From assembly GCA_029948255.1 (NCBI GenBank), contig JALIZF010001759.1:362501-426500 (forward strand): a stretch of 64,000 bases of DNA. The letters run 5' to 3'. Both the position numbers and the translations under genes were made by a program. Under the pieces are notes generated by a model. The model was given only the letters and a program-made list of their open reading frames with translations. It did not search any database and was not told where the DNA came from. Positions 1 to 10,600 of this stretch are shown piece after piece (the stretch's first letter is position 1; every line of letters starts with the position of its first letter). This DNA comes from Telmatactis stephensoni (Eukaryota; Cnidaria; Anthozoa; Actiniaria; Isophelliidae).

Positions 1-421
1 GGTGGAAAGTTGTCATCGTGTAACCTGGCTCTCAGGACGAATTTCTACGCAACCTTTGTGTTGGCAACATGTTGCAGGTTTTTGAATCGCCTTCAAATCC
101 CCCCTCCCCCCCCCTAAAAAAAAATATATATTTAAAGAAAAAAGAAAACAAAAACAAAAACAAAATGTGCCAACAGAGCGTCATATACTTTGGTATCGCA
201 AGGAAAACCGTTTCGTATAATAGCCTGTGTTGACGAGTTGTTACACCACCTTAAAGAGGCATCAACAGAATGATGTTTTCGTAATGATACGTTTTAGCCT
301 ATAATATATGTCTTACCTCAATTCTCAAAGTATAAAGTAGTATTAACATGGAACCAGTCAACTTCTTTAAAGTATTTTTCCTGACAGAAGAAGAAGAAAG
401 ACAACTTAGCTAATTACAACG

Positions 422-672
422 GTGTGCAAAACTAGTTGAGACACTGCCCCAATTCTGGTCGTAATTGGCCACCCCCATTTTAGACTCGCCCTTCCCCCTC
501 TCTCAATGTTGAGTGGCCCTGGGAGATTATTTATTCTAGGTGTAATTCCAACCAACATTGTGTCGGTGAAGGGGGATTCGAAATATATACACATTTCAAG
601 ACTCCTACATGGTGGAAATTAAGTCACATTGTGTCAGTTTTAGAGATTAGTGTCTCAACTATTCTGCACACA
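422..672. repeat. MITE-like element with ~23-bp terminal inverted repeats
   Basis: GTGTGCAAAACTAGTTGAGA at 422 is mirrored by a near-identical reverse complement ending at 672 (AGTGTCTCAACTATTCTGCA then CAC). The interior of about 200 bp is not self-complementary. A clean target duplication is not obvious. Confidence 0.55.
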
Positions 673-948
673 ATTGTATAACGTTTCACGAGATCAATCG
701 TCATGACACAGGCAGTAGTCGTGCAGTCAAAGAACAGGGTCTAACATTGTAAAAATCTTACTAAACATTTATATTTAAGAAGAGATTTTATATCAAAATA
801 TATTTTTCAATTAAGACAAAAAGGGATGGGGGCTAAAACCCATCCCACTGCAGTCTTGAGAACACGAAAAGAACATTGGACATAGGTCTGTTTAAATTTA
901 TCATATTTCAGTTCAAAACCATTATTGGGATACCTGTGGTAAAATTGT

Positions 949-1137
949 AACAAATTTACGATGACTTTCCGTGGTATGGATTTTTATTTACCAAAATTTT
1001 ATATCACACACGGTCAAAATGTTATGCCGGACATACAAGGCGTGGTCGAATTGGTTCATAATTATTTTGACTAGTGTGTTGGTGTAAAATGTTGGTAAAT
1101 AAGAGTTCATACCACGAAAATTCATTGTAAATTTGTT
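949..1137. repeat. Fold-back MITE, ~62-bp imperfect arms
   Basis: The left arm (951-1012) includes GTGGTATGGATTTTTATTTA. The right arm (1074-1136) is its imperfect reverse complement (TAAATAAGAGTTCATACCAC). A third partial copy of the motif, in the left-arm orientation, lies at about 1211-1235. Confidence 0.6.
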
Positions 1138-1488
1138 TTTTAACAAATTTAAAGTAATTTCACGTCAAACTAGCTTCGAGCGTGAGCGCAATATCAAAAC
1201 CATGACTCGTTGGTATGGACTCTTATTTACCACAGTTCTCCAAAGCGAGAAACGGATCGATTGTGGTGAACATTGATGTTTCCGGCTCGTGCAATTTAGT
1301 TGAAAATATTGATTTTAAACTGCACTCGAATCCATTCGACTTCAAGCAGTAATATTTAATGCTAATTTGGTTTACTGGCCGTTCACATAGCTTTCCATCT
1401 CATACAGAAACTTTACTCATTCACCTTGGTGAGTTACAGTGATGTAAACAACAGGCTAACGTAACTAACAATAAGAACATCAATTTAT

Positions 1489-1604
1489 TTACTTTTTGAC
1501 CTCCAGACCAAATCCACTTATCCATTTCATAACATCTTGATTTGACCAGTTACTGACATCGATCTTTTTTATCGGGGCACCATCGACGATGTCAACATTT
1601 GTAG
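1489..1604 (-). CDS. ARM-TIR gene exon 13 (short SAM-like tail)
   Basis: 116 nt entered in phase 1 after acceptor GTATAG, ending at TAA (1491-1489). It encodes 38 residues including VSNWSNQDVMKWISGFGLE, which matches the first two helices of a SAM domain (W-x-x-x-D-V-x-x-W-x-x-x-x-G-L). The rest of a SAM domain is missing: either the tail is truncated or the weak donor GAG|GTC at 1500 leads to an exon I could not find. Confidence 0.6.
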
Positions 1605-1643
1605 CTATACAAAACAAATGAGTTTCTACATGTAAGTATAATA

Positions 1644-1680
<37 letters not shown>

Positions 1681-4600
1681 GTCTGTCTGTCTGTCTGTCT
1701 ACCCTCCACTAAGACATACCGTACAAAACGCAAACAGACTCTGAAACGTAACTTAAAATCATATGCGGCAAAAAGCTTGAAATAGATGAAAGCCTAAGAG
1801 GAAAAATCTCTTTTACCCTACAAGCTTGGTTAGTGTAATTGTGAACCTTTTCCCTGAGAGGTAGGAAAGGGGGGAAGTTTGAAAAGGAGACTACTCCCTT
1901 AGTGACTTTCAACTAAAAATTGGTATAGGAGCTTACCTGGTGAGTTGAGAGTTGGGTGCACGTGCTATTTAACGTAGTAAGAAATGTGATAGTGAGAGTA
2001 TTAGGATTTCTACAATGTAAAGCGCATCGAGACACTGTGAAATGCGCTATATAAATACCAAGTTATTCTAATTGTTATTATTACCATTGACCAGTCCGTG
2101 ACCCAATTTTCCTCTGCCAGCGAGTTCTCTCACAAGATCTTTAAAACTATCGTCTAGCTTCCTTTGTCCGTGGGAGAGGTCTATCCACAGCTTTGAGCCC
2201 ATAATCATTCCAAGCCATCCATCAGGCCTGTAGCTAATTTCCATCATCAACGGAATAATGTCTTTCTTAAGCTGAAATGCATATTCTGCCTCTGGACAGA
2301 GATATTGAGAACACAGATAAGAACAATAGGTAGCATTAGACCAAGTGCAAGTACAAATCTCACTGATGCAAGTGCAAATCTCTTGGGAGGGAGGGGAGGG
2401 GAGGGGGAGGGGAGGGGAGGGGGAGGGGGAGGGGGAGGGGGAGGGGAAGGGGGAGGGGGAAAGGAGTGAAAAGGAGCTGGAGGAGGGGAAAAAGGAGATG
2501 CTCTCTCCCCTTTTCCCCTACCCAAAAACTGATCACAGGCTATTCATTTAATTACCTGATCTACAGTTAGCACTTTCTTTATACTTTTGAGATATACATA
2601 TAAGAATGACAGCAGAGTCCTCTACTGCCTTTGCCATGGCTTCAAGAGTAGATCCACCCATTTGTTCTAAGTCCATCCACACTTTAAACCCATCTGCCTG
2701 CAGTCGGTTCTTGACTTGAATCATAAGTTTTTGCACATCCCATTGGTAACTTATCATCACGTGGTTCTTTGTAGTGTTTTGTACGTCTATAAAACACGTC
2801 ATATTGTTTTAAAATCAATGAGCCCGGTTCTCATAAACAATACATTCCGTTCTTTTGCGCTTGCATTTGTATCTATGTCGTTTTATTCTCTCTCTCTCGC
2901 ACACACACAAGCACACACTACAACCATATTTTTATATTCTGTATAAACAAAAACATTTACCTGGACCAGATTCTGAGTGGCTTTGCTTTCCCTGGATTTC
3001 CCATAATGCACCACTGGCAGCATTCTTCAATTCCTGGTTGCTGCTGTCAAATTTTAACGACTTCAATAGTTCTAGAAGACCCTCTGTTTCTCGCATCTTT
3101 GTTCTGTTGTCTTCATCAAAAGAAAGTACCCATAATGCTTTAACTCCTTCTATCTTTTCCTCTTCATTAACTTTATTGATCATGTTCATAAGGACGGGAA
3201 TGGCTTCATTTGCAACGATCTAGACGACAACAACATTCATTATAACAAGTTGAGTGCGTACACTTCCCATGGACGAATAGATAACAATGATTACAACACT
3301 CATTATAACAAGTTGAGTGCGTACACTTCCCATGGACGAATAGATAAAAGTGATTACAACATTCATTATAACAAGTTGAGTGCGTACACTTCCCATGGAC
3401 GAAAAGATAACAATGATTACAACATTCATTATAACAAGTTGAATGCGTACATTTCCCATGGACGAAAAGGTACTAATGATAGATATTTCCTCGGACACTA
3501 TAATGTTCTAATATCTCATTACTACCTCATTACATTATAAGAAAATGTTTGAAATCAAATGAGTTAGGGTTTACTATAACGCACCAGTTTCTTGTTGGTA
3601 TCGTTGATAGCTATTTGTGCTAAACCATCTGCAAGTTCACCACATGATAATCCCATGTATCGTCGATTGGTCATCTTGGAAGCCTTGTCGATTAACGATA
3701 TTAGAAACTTTATGGGCCCTATATCCAACACATAAATCTCAGTTAAATCAACGCACTAACATACAGTGAACAGCTGGCAGGCTATCAAACGTCAAATAAA
3801 CCCCACGTGTTTTATTCAAGTAGGAAAGGGAGGCGGCATCTGTAATTATCATATCCTAAAAATTGCTTCACATCTTTTTGGAAAAGGACTTCAAACTCTA
3901 TGTCTTGCATGTCTCTCGAAAACTACAAATTAATCCTGCATGTGAGGGACGTAAAAGGTCCCACACCACAACTGAGGAAGAGGTGGTGGTCTGGCATACC
4001 CAAAGTAATTGACGTTAGCTGTTATTTATTTCAATGTTGTATTACAGGCTCGTTTTGTTGCTTGTAATTTTAACTTCCCATCTACTTGCAAACAGCTTCC
4101 TCTTCCACTTCAGATTCTCTACCTTTTGGATGAGTTGATTTTCTTCGGATGATTTTAACGCTCTTTTTATCTATTTACTCGAGATTTCTTCGCCATCGAC
4201 CTCAGTGCAGACTGGTCGGGGATCAGGTTTAAAGTCAGCTTCAGTTCCAGTTCTTCTGTATATATGCTACTGCGTCTTTCCCCGAAGAACGATGCCCTCG
4301 GTCATCTGCTTTTTCATCAAACCTCCGCACTGTACATATCATAAAAGTTCAAACGTTTTTCTAACCCCTCGGGTTGTATTTTAAACAGCCACTTGTGGTC
4401 TACTGAGTCGTAAGCTTTTTTGACGTCTATCCATGCCATACTAAGATTGCGTCTGCCTCTAACACAATACTGAAGTACTATTCTGTCAATAGACCAGTTT
4501 CAAAATTACTTGATACCGAGGCTAAAGTGGATAAAACAAAAGAAATGCTGGTCATGGCTGACTGGCCTATTTTGTTTAGTCATGTTAACCTCGTTGTCAA

Positions 4601-7600
4601 GCAAATTAAATTTTGAAAGTGGTCTACGAGTTATCCATAGTAGCACTAAAACCACTCAGCTTTGGCACTGCTGCCTTTCCATGATGTCATATCTTTCCAG
4701 ATGGTCATTCATTAAGCATGTGGTGTACCACTTATAGATCATATTTATACAGGTAATCGGCCTCTGGTTAGCACTACTGAACTATCCTGGTTTGGGGATG
4801 AGTGTTGTCTTCCCTTCAGAGAACCATAACCGATATCCATCAGTGACTGAGATAGATAGGAAACTCTTTACCACCTCTTCATGAAGAGCTCGTGCATATT
4901 TCCACCAGTAATTGGCAATTCTGTCCGAGCCAGGAGAACTTCAATTCCTTTTTCTCTTTATAACATGCTGTTAGTAGTCTCCACCTCTCGTTGTTATCTG
5001 GCGAAGGAATACTATTGTCCAGTGCACTTTCGATGTCTTTTAACCATTCCCAATTAGTATTTCCAGTGTCACGCGTCTCCCACAAGTACGGTCTTTCCAG
5101 AAACTACTAGTGCTCAGACACATACTTGGGATTTTCGTTTTCACCGTCCTGTTCGATCATTTCATCCAACGCTGAGTACACCCCGCCAGGGTCACTTAAG
5201 AGCTCTCGATTCCTTGACTTTCTTTCTTCTTAGAGTTGATATTTTCAGTATCCTTAGTTCGCTTTTCTTCCCTTCCATATAACTGACCAGTGTTGCTGTG
5301 GATATAGTACCACAGTCATGTAGACGTCTACTCTCTTTCTTGGTGATTTTCTGTTCGATTGCAACCTCTCTAACTCTGCTTTTGCGATTAATGTTTTTTC
5401 TTAGCTGACCAGCTTGGTCAGCTTTTTCCATTCTTTGGAATATTTTTCTTGTTCACCTCCATTCTTTTGCTATTTCCATTATCATCATCATTATCATTAT
5501 TTCCATAATCATCATCATTATTATTACCATTATCATCATCATCATCATCATAAGTCAGGAATCCATTACTGCATGGGAGTGTGAATCTCTAAATTTGGTC
5601 GCTCATCAGCACAGTCAGATAAGAAGCTATTTTTAGATCGAGCGCACAAAAATAGCTTCTTATCTGACTGTGCTGGTACTAGTACAGAACATTCACACTC
5701 CTAGTAATGGACTCCTGCATAAGTAGAAAGATACTTGCCTTGTACAAGACAAAGACTTTTAAAGTGGGTGGGTGGGGAAGATTATGGAAGCCCTTGCACC
5801 AAAGGCAATAGCTCACTTTAACTGAAATATTACAGCAATAATTTTTTACCAAAGCCTTGTTCATATATATTGTTCGGTAATAGTAAACTACCTGCACCGT
5901 ACGGTAAGTGGCCGGTAAATCGGTTCGTCAACCACTTACCGTTATCAAACCGTCACCTTAGCGTTACCTTACCGTAACTTACTTTTACTTTACCGGCGTA
6001 ACTTACCGTTACTTTACTGACCAGTTATCAACTATAATCAAGAATTGGTGAACATTCATTTTGATTTATAAAAGTAGCTTCAGTTTGGAGATAGAAAGTT
6101 ATTTGGCTTTGGTGTGATGATCGATGGTTGCCTTTACACTTATCACAATCAATTGGACTTGCATGTACGCGGGTTGTAACGGCTGATGACAAAACGTTGT
6201 AAAAATCGTATCAAATGGAAGTTTCAAAATATTTCTGGTTTCATAGAAATAAACTCGTTCGTTAAAGCGTCTCTTCTAATTGCTAGGCCATTGAAGTGGG
6301 ATTTTGCACATCGGTATTTTGCCACGGCGTTTTTGTTCGATTGTTATGCACTTATCCGGCAATATAAGTCTCGTTGGGGGTATTTGGCAAGGGGTGGGGA
6401 TTTGATAGGAAACGTGTGCCCCTGGGTCGGGAGTTTGATCACAAACTCTGTCCTGTGTGGGGAAAACCTACTCGGCACTCAGTTCATGTAATGTATTCTG
6501 TGTGCTGCGTAGGTTCGCCCATTTTGGATTCCTGCAGCTAGTACGGAGGTCACTAAGCAGACCGCATGGAGCTATAGACGGAGATGAGAAAAACTTTATA
6601 TTTCGACTTATTTGATTGACAATTTATTTCCCCACCCTGGGGCATTTGAATTTTTTAAAGTCTCCACTCCTTGCCTGAATAGCGCCCCTACCCCCCAACC
6701 AGCACGGTACTTACATCGATAGGTGCATTATTAAACCCGCTAATTCATGTCGCGACAGTTTACACAAGACATCAACTTTCATCGTGTGACATTTGGAAAT
6801 ATCCTTTGGTGTTCGGAACGTGTGGCTTTGTCCAGGTCTTAACAACGAAACTTAGTGTAATGCTTCCATTGCAGTCTAGCGTAAATTCAAGCGGAATGAA
6901 TAGTCGACCTTCTTCTACTGTTTTCGGACATCTTGATGCTGGTAACAGTCCGTAACATAGTCAAACCTCAAACGTTACTTTTCGTTGCCACTGACCGTGA
7001 TCCTACTGCATGTCTCAGAATGGCGGGACATATATTCAATAACAACACAACAACGAGGCTATTTTTGCGCGGGAAGTTCAAATAACAAGGCGTAATCATT
7101 CCCAACTGCTACCACCGGGTTTCGCGACATGAAATGTTTATTGACTTTATGTCGAATTTCTTTGTTCTTTAAATTCATGATGGGAATTACATCCTAATAC
7201 AGCGAACATTTTGGACGTTACGTATGTAAACCTGACATGTTTCCGTGTCACCTTACCTCAACCTGCCGTTATCTTAACGATCACTTATCGACCACTTACC
7301 GTACGGTGCGTATTGTTCACTATTGCCATATTGTTTAATATTGTCGTCCATGTAATATAAGATGTACCTTCATTTGCCATGATTAATTCATTGTTTTCTT
7401 CATCAATCAGATAAGCTAGCACTAAAAGAGCCTTGGTTGCAAAGAATGTAATGGGATCGTGAATCATTGGCAGGATAATTTTAACTGCATCACAAGCATG
7501 GAAAGAAACTCTTGTTGGAACACGTTTAGACATGTTATGTAAGGTACCCAAGCACAAAGACAAACAAATTCCTCTGGCAGTCTTCTTTGACAATTTCCCA

Positions 7601-10600
7601 CTTGAATCCTGTTGAAGTATAAAATAATGTTAATTCCTTGCCAACTCACAGTGTACATGTAGTAATGTTAATCCTGCTTACCATAAACTTGATATGGTAG
7701 GCTGTACAATCTTTTAGTTTATCAATAATATCGACTAAAACAGGTACTAAACCAGCTTGGCTGAAGGCAACACTTATGGCGTCACACAAATCAGTGTAAT
7801 TTATGGCTATCTTTAGCAATATTTCTAGAAAACTCCGTCCTTTTTTAATTTGTTTTAAAGTCTGATCTTCCTCAGTTTCCTTCAAGAAAAAAATAATCGT
7901 GAAAGTTTAATAAGGTTCTAGAGATTATAGCAAGAATAAATTTGCAATTGTCACTCAGCAGCCAATGGCTGCTAGCTACATGTAGAACTATAAGCTTACC
8001 TTCTTAAGTTCTTTGTTCTGTTCTTGATTTTCCTTTCAAAGTGAAGGATGATAAATAGTTAAACAAGATTTAAGAATTGGCTTTGGTTTTGTTAATTGTT
8101 TTAATACAGTTTACCTTCTTAAGTTCTTTGTTCTGTTCTTCCTGATTTTCCTTTAAAAGTGAAGAGTGATAAATAGTTAAACAAGATTTAAAGAACAGTA
8201 GCCTATATTTGCTTTTGTTAATTGTTAAAATACAGTTTACCTTCTTAAGTTCTTTGTTCTGTTCTTCCTGATTTCCCTTTAAAAGTGAAGGATGATAAAT
8301 AGTTAAACAAGATTTAAAGAACTAGCCTTGCTTTTGTTAATTGTTTTAATACAGCTTACCTTCTTAAGTTCTTTGTTCTTTTCTTCCTGATTTTCCTATA
8401 TTTTATAAGTGAAGAGTGATAAATAGTTTTAAAAACAACATTTAGGGCCTGTTCACATGAGAGAGGGATGTGCCCCTATATAGCAGGGATAACTCTTTTT
8501 GTTTTGTGTCCCCCAGGGAAAAGAAAACAAGAGTTATCCAACATAGGGGCACCTAGCTCTCTCAAGTGAACAGGCCCTTCAGGTAGTTTGAGACCTGCAC
8601 ATCTTCCGTGTGCATTTGGGCGGCACACTTTTATTATAAAGAACATTCTGTTGTCTGTGGGAGGTCTGGGTACTACTGAGTCAGTGATTGAAAAGTGAAG
8701 AAATTCTACTCTTAGCGACAAAAATAACATTTTATCAACCAAATTTTGCAAATTTTTCTATCAACAAATATTGTACACTGTGTTAAGTAGGAGCAAAAGG
8801 TCAATTTTTAAAATTTAGCAAAAATGATTGGTTGAAAAAGCTGGCAACAACAACTCCAAAAAGGCTGATTTTTGGTGTTTGTTTTTGAAGAATCTTTACC
8901 CTTTGTTCTTCTCTACCTCTTTAAACAATCCGTTGACCCCCTGATTTTACGAATGACTTAAACTAATAATTTTATAAACTTTTCATATAAAGAAAAAAAA
9001 ATTACACTTTTGTCGTTAGGATTTTGAGTAAATGTATTTTTCCTGTTTGATCCTTCAAAAACGTGAATTCTGGATGGCTATTTTTCACACATTATTGTAG
9101 ATATTTTATTTCTTTGCAAATTGTTTGGACAACTCAGTTCCAAGTGTTTTTCTGCATCATATGGTATCATTTTGTTCCCTTTTAAATATTTTTGGTTGTT
9201 CCAAAATTATTATATTTTGACCAAATGTCACAAGGCCATATTTTATAAAAACACTCCATATCTCCCCCCTCATATCTCAAGAGTGACTTTGGTGACCCCC
9301 CTTTTATTTCGCATTTTGTTTCCGCCTATGTACCTCTTTCTTTGGAGGAATTTTGAACACAAGTTTATCGTAAAATCTATGAGTCCCAAACTATCTTATT
9401 AAAGAACTAGCCTTGGTTTCATCAATTGTTTTAACTCGTTACATACAATCATGCAGACTTAGTAAATTTAAGCATTCCCTGAGTGACAAGCATGCTTTTA
9501 ACATGATTATGTTTCATGATAAATTTATTACAAATGTACGCTATTAATAGTATTATTTAACCAGACGTTTTCAACAGTTAGTGAATATGATAATGAGTTC
9601 AACTAAACTGCACACAATCAATATTAAATAGCGTCAAATCCTATGAGAATAACTTAGCCCTGTTCAAATCTGATTGAAAAACAGTGAGTTGAAAATGATT
9701 GGACATTATTGGACATAATTCTGCAGTTATTTTCTATTTATAGTTTTTACAAGGTTGTTAATTGCTCATTAGAATATTCAGAGCTCATTGGCATGTAAAT
9801 GATAATATGAAATTGCTCATATTCTTGGCTTTCACGTGACATCATCAAAAAAATTACTACCGAAACAGGTAGAGTGTGAAATGTCAGTTCAAGAAAACAC
9901 ACTCGTTTCACACCATATTCCTGACCTCCCGTGCTCAAATTCCTGAAAACAAAAATTTAAATATAACCATTTACTTGGATGAAAGAGTGTTTAGTTGTGT
10001 TTGAATAACCAATTTACATCCAGGAATGGTAAAAGAACTCATGATTAATAAGTAAAACCCGAAGTTTCAAACATCGTCAAACATGCCGACAAAGTTTGCC
10101 ACTCAGAATTCTGCTTAAAAACCCTTCAGTCCAAATGGATTTTCAAATATTATGACCAATTTTTGTTTTTTCCCCCTAAAACAATTATATTTGGCATTGA
10201 TCTGAAGGAAAAAAATGATAGACTGATGCGCAAATTACAATTCTTACTAATTAAAGAATGAGTTTGTAAAATCATTAATATCTTTGAAAAAAAAAGGCTC
10301 AAAATTTCTTGGACATATGGAGCTTCACTTGATCTTTACAAGGATATACATTGATTTTACTCAGGGACATGGAAATCTGCTGATATTTGGTGACCCATAG
10401 AGTGACACCAAACACAAAGTGACATACATTTCTTACTAAAGAATGAGCAGTTAAAATGTCAATACCTAGCTTTGCAATAATAACTCATTTCAATTCAAAA
10501 TTTTGCAGAGTTACATAGTTTTTGTGCTCTTTTGAGCGAATGACATTTGATTTCACTCAGGGCTCTGGAAATTTTTTGATGATGCAAGTGAATTCAAAGC

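Larger units (their letters stand above)
1..1488. other. Flanking non-coding DNA with two fold-backs and a microsatellite nearby
   Basis: No supportable coding exon is seen. The stretch holds a C-run and A-rich low-complexity tract near 100-170 and two inverted repeats, listed separately. It lies 3' of the minus-strand ARM-TIR gene. If the SAM-like end of that gene were longer than annotated, further exons would fall here, but I found none. Confidence 0.6.

Noticed and set aside
2247..2551. Pro-rich and Gly/Glu-rich ORFs on the two strands
   Set aside because: Low-complexity translation of the GGGGA tract inside an intron.
3231..3482. CRISPR-like regular repeat
   Set aside because: Copies are contiguous without unique spacers, and the context is a eukaryotic intron.
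3220..3540. Open frames of 92 and 96 codons on opposite strands
   Set aside because: Produced by the 63-bp minisatellite, whose period is divisible by three; no splice sites or family motif.
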